Shown here piece by piece: positions 1-13,269 of a stretch of 64,000 bases of DNA. The DNA comes from Epiperipatus broadwayi (lineage: Eukaryota > Onychophora > Udeonychophora > Euonychophora > Peripatidae). The position numbers were made by a program, and so were the translations under genes. The notes under the pieces are model-generated. The model searched no databases. It saw only the letters and a list, made by a program, of their open reading frames with translations, and was not told the DNA's origin. Every line of letters starts with the position of its first letter. Within the stretch, counting starts at the first letter, position 1. The stretch covers positions 1,838,413 through 1,902,412 of the forward strand of contig JAQFVV010012512.1 of NCBI GenBank assembly GCA_028023455.1, written 5' to 3'.

Positions 1-2040
1 GCTTTACCGATGTATGAAACAGTTATTTATGTAATTGAATTTTGATGGAAATTATACTAATATTTTAACTTATGCAAATCTATCCAAATTTCTCATTTGT
101 TTGACACATACACATCAATTACAAAAACTAGAAGTTAATTATAGTTAATAAGATAACTATTATTTTACGATTTTACAGTTTAAACAAATGAAAGATTTTG
201 CAGGCTAAAATTTACTTTGAACCTTCAGTAAGATATAAGGAATAGCTATAGCTTTAGATTTATCATTTAAATTTTATTTCAAGGCTCTTTGAAGTGGTAA
301 TAGGAAATTTATCTTGGACTAATCTGTGGAAACATATCTGTTGGTTTCATCAGTGCTTGTTTGTAGATAGAGTAGCAATCATTCTCCCTAGGATAGGCAG
401 CCTATCTTTCTGTGGCAATATCAGCATAGCAGGTTCATTACAGGAACTTCCTCCATCATGATAGATGTTTGGTGTATTCAGCATACAGGATGGAGACAGA
501 GATCACTGTTTTCCAGGCTTGGAAAACATCAATTCTCTGCCTATCCTACTCAGAAATATTACAAATCATACTGGCATGGATTTTGTTGGACAATGCTTAT
601 AAAAAATTTTAGTCACTCTTTTACATAAGAAAAATGTTGCTATACATATGTGCCTTCCATTAACTTATATATTTTTATAATAAATTTACCCTAGAGCAAA
701 ATAATCCATTAGCACACCAAGTAGTTTAATTTTAAAAACAAAAATAATTCCTGCCCTTTGTCAAAATTTTAGGCAGGATACCTATAAGAAGGTAACCCAT
801 TTTTGCAAGATTTTAGTAATTTGCAAAGTTGGCTAAATGCTTATTTTCAAGATTAAATATGATTTGACAAATAACTATTGTTTTAATAATTTTTAATATC
901 AATTAACATGCTATCCCAAACCAGATTTGAATCACGTGATTTTTTTAGAACTAATTTAGAAATCAATTTTAAAATATAACAAATAACAAAAAACTGACTA
1001 TGTCCCATATATGTATTATATATCACTGTGATATATATGATTCACCCATATATATGCAATTTTAATAATTTTGACTCATCAACTGACATAATTGTACATT
1101 GTTTAAATTTAATAAAGCTATTACTTTAACCTATAAATAATAACCAGGTTACTAATATTAACTTACACATATATATGTGATCATGCAGATACCAATGCAC
1201 AGACATTTATTAAAACAGTATTAAAGTTGAACTTGGGAAAAGAGTTGGTTTCAGGATGCAGTCAGGTGAAATGAATATGACATGGCAAATATTCCATTTC
1301 AATACATTATCTCATACACTTGCTTTTTTTTATAATGTCTACAATATTTTATCACATCAATATTTCTTCACATTTCATAACACGCCCTGTTTCTAAAAAA
1401 TGGCAAAATGATCCTGACTTAATATCTCCTTTTTATTGTTCTGACATGGTCCTTTTCCCTTTTCTTACTTTTCACTGACTGACCTATATATACTATTATA
1501 CTTTCCATACTGAAGCAATGGATCTGAAGCCCGATCCATGCTTCACATCTTCCTATAAACTTAATTAGTATTGTAGATCTAAATTAAGTTTATAGTTCAA
1601 TATCAGCAGGGTTTTGCATTAGAGTTAAAAATAATTATGCTTATTAAATGTGTATTACAGTTAAATATTTTATTTTAAATAAATTTCATTCTATTGATCA
1701 AAATTGCTTAACCTATTAGTCAAACATATATATACATCTAGCGTATATATATGAGTTAATGCAAAATTCTGCTGAAATAAAATGCTTATTCTATTGTAAA
1801 ATAATAATATATTGTTGTTCAAATTTTATTAAAATATTTAGTATGATTTGATTTTGAGATAAGCCCACCAACATTTCTGAAAGAATGTATATTTTAATTA
1901 GTGAGCCGTTCAAGTCTAATTAAAGATGGCATTTTCTTTCTTGCTTTTTAATTAATAGAATTCCAACTTTAAAGTAAGAAAGTTAGAGTAAAAAAATTGA
2001 AGTTATTTTTAGAACGTGTTGTTTTGAAACAAAGCAGCAA
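1..2040. other. AT-rich non-coding stretch
   Basis: No reading frame with a recognisable product on either strand. The segment holds short TA-rich palindromes around 1,010-1,060 and two small hairpins listed separately. A less AT-rich patch at 300-560 contains a GGATAGGCAG / CTGCCTATCC pair (about 391 and 538), which suggests a small inverted repeat, but I could not place it in a family. Confidence 0.5.
1511..1594. repeat. two adjacent small hairpins
   Basis: The first hairpin pairs TGAAGCAATGGATC (1,511) with GATCCATGCTTCA (1,533), one base short of perfect. The second pairs TATAAACTTAATT (1,554-1,566) with AATTAAGTTTATA (1,582-1,594), a perfect 13-bp stem around a 15-nt loop. Function unknown; they may be remnants of a foldback element. 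Confidence 0.6.
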
Positions 2041-4746
2041 GGGGGGGCTTATCAAGATCTCAGATCATACAAACAATGGAAGGTAGCTGGCAGAGAAAGT
2101 ATAAATAGTAGGGAGAACAAAAGAGATGATTATTCAGACTTTTCTTTTTGAAGGAGTCATTTGATTCTGATTTTGCTTGTGAAGGCGATTTATTAAGATT
2201 TTTCTTGCTGTTTTATTTCCAAGCTTTCTGGAAAGTGCATTCAGATTTCTCTTGGGAGAAATCCGTCAGATTTTGCTTCACATTTAGCTTGTGCTTCAAA
2301 AAAAAGTTATACAGCTGTCATTTTCAAACAATGGAGAAGTTGGAACCTGCTCCAGTTAAAACCAACCGTATTTTGAGGAAAATGGATATGCTTGGCTAGG
2401 CAAATCATAGCTTTGCCTATCGCCGAGGTTCCTAAATACCATCCAAAAATGCCTTAACATCCAATCAATAACCATATGAACTCTATGCCGTGTCTGGAGA
2501 ACTTTTCATGGAAGCCATACTTCATATTTTCATTGTCCGGACAAACACCTATCGTCGGTCGGATCAAGCCACGGACGCCGTAGGGAACATCACGGAAAAA
2601 GGACGGTATCGTATCTACTATATTAAACTATCTCGTATGCTACTTTTGATTCATATTGTTTTATTGTTGTATTGAAATATATGTCTTTGCTATGTAAACC
2701 TTTTATGAATTAACCTTAAATATATTTTGGGATCATCTAGCTATATGTAACCTTTTTACCTTCGCTATTCTTCCTTACTAACCATTGTAAATATTTAGTA
2801 TTTCGTTGCGGTTAAATTTAATAGTTAACTTTTTGTCATTTGAAATCTCTTTCCAATTTTATTTATGTTGTTAATTAAATCCAAGTCAGTTTCTTTTGTG
2901 TGCCAACTTGATCTCTTTGATAACACCTCTTTTTGTCCGCCATTTGCTTATCACGTATATTTGATTTAGCTATATACGTTCTAAGTCAATTTTAAACACG
3001 GTTTTTAGCGCAAAGCCATAAGAAATGCTTTGCGAAAGGTTTTTATTATCTATCGTACTTTATCGAGAAGATCGAGTTGGAATTTTTTTAATAAAATTGG
3101 GAAGAAAAGAATTTGACCGCAAACCTATTAACTTGTTTTCTTTTTATTGTCTAATTAGTTTGTTGCAGTAATTTAGGGGAATAGCGGAGGCCCATTAAAG
3201 CCTTATTCATATTTTAAAGCCATTAATTAAACATTATTTAATTATCAAAAACTTGAGTTTCTTAGTTATATTAAATGCTTTATTTTTACTTTTCAATGAT
3301 CCAGGCACGCAAAACGCAAACACCAACACATCTTTTTATGTACTTTACACATTTAGCTTTTAGCTCTTTAGGATTTCCCGTCCATGTCTCTACCGCTGTT
3401 GCTAAGCTTTGTGGCCGGTTGAAAAATAATTTATGCATGGCTCAGATGGTGTTGTTTGTTTGTGATCAGGCCTCGAGAACAGGCGAATGGGCAGAGGTCA
3501 TATGTATTCTTGATTTATATCTCGCGTATGGTTGGCCTTGAGGTACTTTCGCCTAGTATTCGAACTGGGTTAAATCTACACACATCATCTGACTGTCACA
3601 GTAGATTTTTTTTTCTCCGCATTCTGGACGCCCATCGTGTGGCTATTCGAAATTTTCCATACCCTGCAATGCCCTGTATAACATTCGTATGTGTGTAGGG
3701 TGTTTTTCTTTTTTCTGTTTTAAATTAAGGAAAATATGGGTAGACGTATAATTTTTTTTTCCGATTCTGACGCTGGCAGCGTGGACGAGTGTCATTTTTT
3801 TTCTTTTCTTCAAAAAAATTTTTTAACAGTACCCTGAGAAGCTAGTTTTAGTTTAATGTATTTATATAAAATAATATATGTATAATTTTTTTCAAGTTGG
3901 TTTCCTAACGTGAGCTAAATGTCATTTTTTTAATTAATTAAGAAGTTAAATGTGCCATAAGCTAAACATTTTTTTTCCGAGTTTGATATATATGAAATGA
4001 ATATTTTATATTTAAAAAGTTAACACGCCGTCAGTTGTTTTTTTTTGTGTGTGATTAGAAAAGAAGATTTCAGAGTTAAAGTAATTTTTTTTCCCTAATG
4101 AGTAGTTCCGTCATGGCCAGTGCGCCATATATTTTTTTTTGTCGTATAAAGTAGATAGCTTCGATAAGGCGGAAGTGTCAAATATATACCCACCCGCCCT
4201 CCCTTAAATTAGCTTTCGTACTTTAGATTGTTTTTAGTATCGCTCAAATATGAAAAAGTTTGGAATAATAATGTTTTTCTCGAAATATAGTATAAACGGT
4301 AGTGTTAATATGTTGAGTAAAAAAAAAGTACAGTTACATAATAGATTTTTATTTCCGTTTGGATAAATTTTTGTAAATATCTTAGATAACCTTTTTTTTT
4401 CGTTAATAGAATTTTTTTCATAGATTGAAAGCTTTGATAAGTCAAAATTACACGTGTCAGTGTATGGTGTTAACAAACATTTTTTTTCACTTTCTCTGCA
4501 TTTCGTTTTTATATAAAATGAATGCTATAATCATGCAAAATTCTCGTTCACTGTTAAATATTTTGTAATTACGTGTCCTACCAAATATATATAAGTTTTG
4601 TTAATAAAATAGCAAACTTAATTTTCAACTTAATAAAGAGTAAATGCGTATGTCGTTTAATTTATATTTTTGTATAACATATATGTCAGCCACCCTTTAG
4701 TTAAGATTTTTTTTCTCCATTTCGGATTATGCTATTGAATCATTTA

Positions 4747-4854
4747 TTGAGTAACCGTTAGGTGAAGACCTTTTGAGTAACCGTTAGGTGAAGCCCTTGT
4801 TTTTTTAGTGATCGTTTATGAAGATTCCTTGAGTAACCGTTTAGGTGAAGACCC
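4747..4854 (+). repeat. three copies of a ~25-bp direct repeat
   Basis: The unit TTGAGTAACCGTTAGGTGAAG occurs near 4,747 and 4,773 in tandem and near 4,829 with one extra T. A diverged copy at about 4,808 (GTGATCGTTTATGAAG) fills the gap. A different motif, GCCTGAAATAATAGG, occurs at about 4,886 and 4,952. The dense short repeats could belong to an unrecognised element's terminal or subterminal region. Confidence 0.6.
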
Positions 4855-5245
4855 CTTACACTTTAGAGTTCAGAATTGCTGAGTAGCCTGAAATAATAGG
4901 TCTATGTCTGCAATTGTTGTTTCCGTGTCATAGTTGTGACCAGCGTTACTTGCCTGAAATAATAGGAGTATGCGGTTTGCAATATGACATTTTTTTTTTC
5001 TAATAAAGCCATGTACATAATAATAAAAGAAATATTTGTATAGGTATATCTGTTTGTATATTTATATGTAGTCATATATATGCTTATTTGGTGTGTACAT
5101 ATTCATATATATGGGTGTATATGGTATACACTTCGTTATAGTTTGGTAAAACCCATTTTTATATAAATGTTTTTTTGAAACAGTTTTTGATCTCAATGCG
5201 TGATTCTGTAAAATTGCTTGATAATTGTTCATCTATTTCGGGTTG

Positions 5246-5425
5246 TGACCAAAATGGTAGTTGGTTTCGATCCCAGGTTCATAATTCGGAGTGGCAGTTA
5301 TCATGGGATTTTACTTCTATTTTTAATTTTTTTTTGTATATATTTTATTTTGTTAATCGTACTTTAGGCTGTTTAAATTTTTTTGTGTGTCATGACCAAA
5401 ATGGTAACTGGTTTCGATCCCAGGT
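5246..5425 (+). repeat. 33-bp direct repeat pair
   Basis: Two nearly identical 33-bp blocks lie at 5,246-5,278 and 5,393-5,425. Both contain TGACCAAAATGGTA and GGTTTCGATCCCAGGT and differ at two positions. The GGTTTCGATCCC part resembles a tRNA B-box with one inserted base, but no matching A-box is present upstream, so I do not call a tRNA. Confidence 0.6.
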
Positions 5426-5560
5426 CAGACAAATTACCGTACTTAGTTGTTATACATCTTAGATTTAAATAATATTGTGTCATTTAAAATACCATTTACT
5501 TATTCATGCAGAGATTATTTTTTTCGTTCAGCAGAATCAAATTAAATTTTTTTTTAAAGT

Positions 5561-8500
5561 GAACTGAAACGCAAAGTAAAATTTTAATTGCATTGAAACT
5601 TTATAAACCCTTATAAATGTGTGCTTGGATCATTATCCATTAATATGTATATTTGATATGGCCATTGTCTTGTCGACTGGCGCCCTTTTCAAATAAATTT
5701 GTCGGCAAGTGCAATTTCTCATATCGGATATCAAATAAACTAAATTATAGTAGATGATCAAAATAACAATGTATGCTTAGTGAGCCAAAATAATTTTAAA
5801 CATGACATGTATATTTTGCTCACATATTTCTTTATATATATATACTTGTATTAATGTAAATGCATTTTTTAGTTGTTTCAGGTGTCAGAGAAAGCCAGGT
5901 CAAGCTGTAAGTGGATTATTTCAGTTATATTAACATAGCAATGATATTTTAATGAAATATAAATAAAGTAAAGTGAGGAGAATAATATGTGGTATAGTTA
6001 TTAAAGACAGACACGGCAGGATTTTTTATATTTTCATGGGCGCCATTGTAACGAACCGGAGAAAGGGACTTAACGTAAACTGCACTACGGGGCGCCATCT
6101 AGGCATTTGAACCTAGAAAAATTTATAAAGTAGGCAGATACGTAAGTCAAAAAAAAAAAAATTTTTTTTTTTTATTTTTATTTTGATTCCGGTCGTTAGC
6201 CCATGTCACTAGCTCAGTGGAATAGCAGAGATTTAATAATATCATTTACTAGGATATAAAAGAATAAAGTAAGCCACTGCCAGTAATTCACATACAAACA
6301 TTTATTTATGCACATATATATAAGGTTTAAAATTACTTTAGTGATTTACATTTAAACATTTAACATTATTTTTAACTTTGATTTTACTTTAATTTACATT
6401 GAGTTACTATTATATTATAAATTTACATTTTTAATCAAGTTCGCACAGATGGGCTTATAAACCTGTTTAATATGTTGCTATAGATCGGTTACATAGATTT
6501 CAACGGTCAAAAACATCTCAAAGTAAACATAAACGATCAAAATACAAAATCATTGATTACTGACAATTGCATAGGGAATTATAAGAAACCCTCTAGTATT
6601 CATCGTAAGATACTTGCATCGTCACCAATAACTTAAAAGACATCCGAATAAATACATTTTTAGATACTCACCGTAAGGTATCATTATTCATCGAATGTCT
6701 ATATATTTTGATCAAATATGAAACGCAAAACATAGTTAACCGATAAACAATCCATGCAAGCGTCTATAAACAACTTAAATTTAATAGTTTTATTTAGGAT
6801 CGAGCCTGAATCGACTACATAGATTTGCATTTAAAAATAAAATATTCTATCCCTACTTAACCTTAGGCAACACATTTCGCAATCAACTGGCGCCAATCCA
6901 TCTGATACATTCATGTATTCAATGTAGCATGATACGACAACACAACAATATTGTCAGGAATGTACATCTGAACAATATGTAGAAATAGAAACGACATTGA
7001 CTCTCCACCCACAGGGATGTGACATCTGTGGGCAAGTAGATCAATAAACTAAAAACTCCATAGGAATGGGCTGCGGTATTCTGCCGACTTACAAACCCAT
7101 CCATAGGCAAACAGAGAGTGTGTGGCGTATATCTATAATCCTGCCCGTAGCGGATCTCATATTACACCTACTAATTACATAAATATATCCAATCCATTGA
7201 ACCAATTCAACTACGAAATGAACAACCCAAGATTACCCTCCCTTAATATATCTTTACAAATCGATACAGCCATTCACGCCCGACTTAAGTTTAACATTTT
7301 TTTTATAATTTATTTAACGGAAAACAGAAATCATAATAAAACTTAAAGAACAAAATTAAATAAATAAATGGAAATGATTTTACAAATTAAATACATTAAA
7401 TAAAATTATAACCAATTAATAAATATTGTTGGTCAGATAGAATAATATTAAAATCATTTTAAATATGAAAAGTTTTTAATTTACTGTTCATAAATTTTAA
7501 AGTTCTTACGGTTATTGAAATAGTTCATCCTATTATATTCCTGGCCGTTTAAACGTGAATTCCCACGTCGTCCGAAGATTAGTATCCGGTTGATTTATTT
7601 ATTTATCCTTTGGAGATTTTGTTTTTCGTGTAGTTGGTCCTCATTGTATAAACGATGGCCCATTTTTTTCTCTTTCTTAGCAGAACTGAAGGGATTGAAG
7701 CTGTGCGTCTTTTTCAATCCCCCCAGCGCTAACACCTAGCTGTTACATCGTCAATAATCAATCAATTTCCAGTCACTAACCCCCAACTTTCCAAAACCTG
7801 TCCTTTTTATATTAATGTCAAGGATTGAATTAACATTGCGTCATGGAGTGATGATTCTTTCGCTGCGGTCCGATTCCATAGGGATTTCTTCTTATTTGCT
7901 AACAGTTTTTATTGTTTTCTTATCTGACCAGTGTTTTTACATTTAAATGCCGAAGGCTGGTTTACATTTAACTAATTAACAATCATTTCCATTTCTGATT
8001 AATTAACCTGTTTTCCAAATCAAAAATATATTTAAAGATAAATTTAAAGATATAATTTCATCTCCAAATCTTTTTTAAAATTTAGTTTTAAAAATACCTT
8101 TTCTTTAATAAAAATTTTATTTTAATAATTTTTCATTATCTGTGCGATTTAATATATAAGAGTTTAAGATGATATTTAATTTCAATTTTTAAAGAAAGTT
8201 TTTAAATGCGAACTTTTTATTTTAACTTGTTTAATAATATATATAAAAAAAAAACAATGTAACGAACGTCACAATACACATAATTTTATAAATTATTCCT
8301 ATCTTATCACTCCTATTATTTCTTATTTTTTCATTACCAAATTTAATGATTTATTATTTTTTCAACCTATACCTACATTCTCTATCATTCAGAATTTTAT
8401 ATACCTCCTTCAAATATGAAATACAAATCCATTTTTATTCTTTCTTTCATATTTATTATTAATTTTCTTATATCCACTCCTATCCCTCGATATATTTCTT

Positions 8501-8650
8501 ATAAGCCTACCATTTTATTAATATTCAATATATTTCTTTTTGATCTGCAACTTTTCTTCCTTTGCTTCCTTTTTATTCAATTTAACCTATCATCTTTCTT
8601 TTTTATTCCTTTTAGACCCTCCATTTTTGGATAGCAAGGTTGATAAGATC
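5561..8650. other. non-coding, mixed composition
   Basis: No supported gene. Less AT-rich patches at 6,030-6,120, 6,880-7,140, 7,540-7,760 and 7,840-7,900 stand out from the AT-rich surroundings and include two GGGCGCCAT motifs (about 6,039 and 6,091) and an A13/T14 junction near 6,150-6,175. From 8,270 to 8,630 the plus strand is pyrimidine-rich and gives a 72-codon hydrophobic frame that looks like chance. Confidence 0.4.
5652..5735. repeat. imperfect hairpin with TGGCGCCC in its loop
   Basis: TTTGATATGGCCATTGTC...GTCGAC (5,652-5,677) pairs imperfectly with GTCGGC...ATCGGATATCAAA (5,701-5,735). The loop begins TGGCGCCC. That octamer also begins some retroelement tRNA primer sites, but no LTR or gag/pol surrounds it, so the resemblance is probably incidental. 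Confidence 0.4.
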
Positions 8651-10940
8651 TTGGATGTATCATATGCCTGACACTTTTATTTTTTATACAATGCTTTACC
8701 TCAATTTCTCCATTCTCATCCTTTTTCATTAAAAAAATCTAAACATTTTACTCCTTTTTCACTATTTGTTATTGTAAAATTAATATTAAACTCATTTTTA
8801 TTTAATTCATTACATGTTTTCATTATGCTTCTTCTATTTTCTATTACTATTACATCATATGCATACCTATAGTACTTTAAGTTCCCCATTCTCAATATAT
8901 GTATTAACTACATTCTGCTCAATATATGCTGGTAACAAAGATATCTGTATATTTATTATCATTAGAGTTATATTACTTAAAATTAATCAACATTCAGCAA
9001 TAGAGGTCACTTGATTGAGTTTTGATTGTTAACTCAGCATAGATATTATCAGGAATAAGAGTTCTATAATTCTCACCTCAGAAACATTATTATTTAACAT
9101 ACTTGCAAATAATTACATATGCTGTCCATGACATGTTTCATTAATCCATGCCTCATTTATCAAAACATTATATGAATATGTAGTCTCTTTTTTCATCCAC
9201 ATTATTTGTTTAACTACCTAAACTTCCTAATTTGCTTGCGTATTGAGAGTCCTGACAGATTTATCACTAGGTCATATTTATAACATCAAGATAACATAGC
9301 CACACAAAAAATAATATTCAAATATGAATAATGTGTGTAACTAAATAAATAATATGGTGTAGTATATATGTTATCTAATGATGTCACAATATTAGTATAT
9401 TAAATCTATCCATCCCTCATTTAAGTCTATTTTGTTATCAAATAAATATATTGGTCAATACAATTTTATTAACTAGTACATATTAACCTTACAATTATGT
9501 CTTTTTTAAAATTAAGATATAAAAATACTACAGAATAAGAATTAACATTGTCATGTGATGATATGCGGGACATTTTTTATCATCTGTCATTAAATGTCAT
9601 CACAAACCTTCAGGCAAGTATTAACATTGTCATACTTATATATATATAAATATAAGTGCATATGTTTCTTCTTTCTTTGTACTATAATGTGAGTTATTTG
9701 TTATTTTATTAAATGAAATATATTAAAATAGAAAAACGATGTATAAAAACTGTTTAATAAACAATAGTTATGAACAAGCATGAGAAATAGAGATCATGTG
9801 ATGTTTATTGGTTTAAAACTGTTTATTCTGATAGATCTTATTTTAATAATTAGCATTTGTAGTGTGCTATGCGATATTGACCTAAAAACAAAAAACACAA
9901 GAAAACGGAGATGTATTTTGTAATACAAATCTTCCCTTTAATCCAAATTTTGTTTTAATTATTTTAATAGTATTAAAATTAAAATATACTTAAATAATAA
10001 GACATCTTCATTTTTATTTATTACAAATTTAAAATTAATGTGTATCTCATATGCATTTAATGTATGTGTGCACACTTGAAATATGTAACATTAACATTTA
10101 TAAGATAATTTAATAATACTTAATATATTTACATAATTATTTTTATTTTTATTTAGTTAAATATTTTTTAATTAATTAAATTATATAAAAAATATAAGAT
10201 TTCAAACTAATGTGTTGCATTAATATACGTTTAAATTTGAAGAAAGATATTATAAAGAAATTAAAGATTTGAGCATGAGAATCAATTTATAAGACTGTTT
10301 AGCAGATTTTTACCCCCAAAAAAATTAAAATATAAACTTTATAACGTCAAAATGTGTACCTTTATTATACAGAAGATATGTAGAAGATTATTTCATGACA
10401 TTTTATGAAAATAAAATGAAATCTAATTTATTCTATAATGAAAAAAAAATCAAGAAGAAGAAATTATAAAATTCAAATGAAAATGAACGATCATAATTCT
10501 ATTAATATTGTGGACGTGAATAATTAAAAAATATACTAAACAACAAAATAAATAAAAAGTTACATTCTACAGATATGAATAAATTGGAAATTGGACAATT
10601 ACCAGAAGAATAATTCTATATTCCAATATTTGTTTATTAAAAGAAACACATATCATTGAAAAAGAAGCCATAATTAATAAACTATTCATAATATTTTATA
10701 AAAAAGCATACAAATAAAAAAAAAATTAACAAATAAACAGTAATAAAGAAAATAACAATAGTAATAAAAATTCAAAAATTAGCAGTATATAAATTAATAT
10801 AAAAGTTAACAAAAACACACAGTAATTTAATTTCACCAAGAAATTAAAAAAAAAAAAATACAAGCAAAAAATATAATTTATATTTATATATAAAAGTCAT
10901 ATATAAATATATAACTTTATTTTTCTTATTGCTTTGCCAA
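8651..10940. other. AT-rich non-coding stretch
   Basis: Nothing assignable to a gene or mobile element. The phrase ATTAACATTGTCAT occurs twice, near 9,541 and 9,619. The rest is AT-rich with A-runs on the plus strand towards 10,440-10,900. Confidence 0.5.
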
Positions 10941-10942
10941 AT

Positions 10943-11303
10943 CCATATAATATTAAAATCATCTATGTTCTTTATTACTTTTTACAATGTTTTTTTTTAC
11001 AACCCACTATTGACAGTTATGAAGAACATAGATGGTATTAATGTTATATATGTTTGGCAATGCAATAAGACAGATAAAGCTATAATACTTCATAAAGGAG
11101 ATTGTTGTATTAGAAAGGGTTTGAATTCTGAAAAAAATGCAATAAGAAAGATAAACTTATAATAATTCATAAAGGAGATTGTTGTAATAGAAAGGGTTTG
11201 AGTTCTGAAGATTTCTAGGACAATCAAAACTGTCAATAGTGAGTTGTAAAAAAGCATTGTAAAAAGTAATAAAGAACATAGATGATATTAATATTATATA
11301 TGT
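10943..11303. mobile_element. foldback (MITE-like) element with ~70-bp inverted ends
   Basis: The left end (10,943 to about 11,018) and right end (about 11,229 to 11,303) are inverted copies. Both carry ATCATCTATGTTCTTTATTA in opposite orientation, followed inward by the CACTATTGACAGTT motif. There is no transposase, so it would be non-autonomous. A related right half lies at 13,706-13,803. I found no clear target duplication. Confidence 0.7.
11062..11214 (+). repeat. internal ~76-bp tandem duplication in the foldback element
   Basis: Two consecutive units (11,062-11,138 and 11,139-11,214) both begin GCAATAAGA and contain CATAAAGGAGATTGTTGTA and GAAAGGGTTTGA. They differ by a few substitutions. 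They form most of the spacer between the inverted ends. Confidence 0.75.
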
Positions 11304-11309
11304 ATATGT

Positions 11310-13260
11310 GCAATCTGTCCCAGTGGAAAGGTAACCAGTTCTCTCTGCAAGCTACCATTTCAGAATCAATACATATACTATATATCATTTTCATTTAGCT
11401 ATTGCCCACAGAAAATGTAATATACTAATATGCCTGGATATGAACGGGACAGTTTGTACTTTAATGGATACTCTTCATTTGTGTCCATGTCATCATGAAA
11501 TTGTGAAAATTAGATTGAAATTATTTTTGTGACTCATAACTTCTCTAACATAGGCAGTCAGAATCATTTTAAATGTTTCAGTAGCTGTTTTTCCCAATTT
11601 AAAACAAAATTTAATGTTAGTGGCTGTTTTATCAAAGGTTAAGACTGTCACATTTTATGTTGTAATTTGTGATGCAGACATACTAGTACTTTAACACATA
11701 TGTTGATTCAGAGATAGGATTGCAGGCAATATAAAAGAAAACCAGTCACCATCTCGCCACTACATAGTGTCACCATCTCGTTGATAAGCAGTGTCACTAT
11801 GTCACTAGTACACACTATTTATATATAATTTATTAAATATATATAAAATTAAAGATGGTAAAAAATATGAAATACGAAATAAACTGTGGAGAGTACTAAA
11901 AAAATAAAAGTTAGTAACAACTAACAATAATGGAAATGCCAAGGACAAATTACAAACCACCTTCAACTCTTAAATATTAAAAAAAAAACACTAGTTTCGC
12001 AAACATAAAAAAATAGTTTATATAAATTATAATTTCTCAATAAAAATGATTGAAATTATAAATAATTACAATGAGACAGCAATTAAAGAAGGATTTATAT
12101 AAATAGTGACAGTTCTTTGCTTAACATTGACAAAAATCTAGATCTCCATTTACTAAAAAAATAAAATTATTTTTAAAGCTGAAACTTAAATAATGTTTTT
12201 ATAAATGATCAAAAGAGGGCAGTAATGTTAATGTAAAAAAAAAAAAAAGTGGAATGGGTGGGATTTGCGTAAAAAAAAACAATTTAGTATATTTTTAATC
12301 ATTTTATACTGCTATAAGAAGACATAATTATTTCGTTGTTTTGTCTTTATTATTTAAAAATAAAATGAAAACAATTAATTCGCAAAATGTGTAAATAAAT
12401 AAAGATGAAAATAATTGTATGTATAAAATATATACATGAAATATAGTAAGAATAATCTTTTATACTCTATAGAAAAAGTATATGTATATAATGTTATTTA
12501 TAAAAAAAATTATGCAGTGACTAATGTTTTCATTGTTCTATTTTATTTTAATTTGTAAATTCTACATATATTAACAATATCTAACGTGTAATTATTCCAT
12601 ACCCACTATGCCTACCTGTATGTTACGGAATAATTGTAATTAAAAAACTGATACTATCTTTCCATTTATCTACTCAAGATAAGAAATAAACTATAATTAT
12701 AACAAATAATAATACAGAGAAAATGTCATTAAGCCAAAATTATACAATAGCAAATTTGATAGTTTTTCTAATTTAATTGGCACAGTAACATTAATAAATA
12801 ATATTTTATAAATGTAACTCCTAGTTAAGCAAGATAGCTATTGCATTTTATTCGACAGGAAAATTTATCACAATAAACAACAATTTACATATTTTTAAAT
12901 CATATTCCCCATGCCTTTCAGTATTAGAGAGAATAATTACAATCAAATAGATATATATGTATGAAAAAATATCATGATAACTAATACCTAAACAAGTCTA
13001 AGGATAGAAAATAAATAAAAAATACAGTGGATTCCACACAAAGACTGATTCAGACAAAATACAAATTGGTCATCATATACCATTTCCAATTACATTAATG
13101 GCAACCTATGACCAATTAAGAAATCACACAACGAACACAATGGCTTTGTTACTAGTTTAATTTTCTTAAATTCTCATCTTCACTTTTCAAATTCCTTTTA
13201 CTTCTAGATATTATGTACAATGTCTGAATGCATGTTAAAAAAATTTGCTATTAACATACT
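11310..13260. other. AT-rich non-coding stretch
   Basis: No gene seen. A short degenerate tandem motif (GTCACCATCTCG and relatives) lies at about 11,745-11,810. The rest is AT-rich with A-runs, notably near 12,235-12,280. Confidence 0.5.
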
Positions 13261-13269
13261 ATCTTGATA

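Larger units (their letters stand above)
2041..5560. other. T-tract-rich non-coding region with less AT-rich islands
   Basis: Apart from the repeats listed inside it, no gene is recognisable. Islands at about 2,330-2,620 and 3,300-3,700 are less AT-rich and contain frames of up to 95 codons, none with a family signature. A TATAAATA at about 2,100 lies roughly 30 bases before a TCAGACT, which looks like a core promoter but stands alone. From about 3,600 to 5,000 there are more than a dozen T7-T10 runs, all on the plus strand. Confidence 0.4.

Noticed and set aside
2099-2142. TATA box plus initiator as a gene promoter
   Set aside because: TATAAATA is expected by chance at this base composition and no coding sequence follows.
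3275-3698. Overlapping 80-88-codon frames as a gene
   Set aside because: No domain signature, conflicting frames, no splice or start context.
5678-5690. TGGCGCCC as a retroviral or LTR primer-binding site
   Set aside because: No flanking LTRs, no gag/pol frames, and the motif lies in a hairpin loop.
6205-6235. TAGCTCAGTGG, a perfect tRNA box A
   Set aside because: No box B at tRNA distance and no acceptor pairing.
6049-7748. Solo LTR bounded by TGTAACG and TGTTACA
   Set aside because: The flanking 5 bases do not match and no second copy exists in the window.
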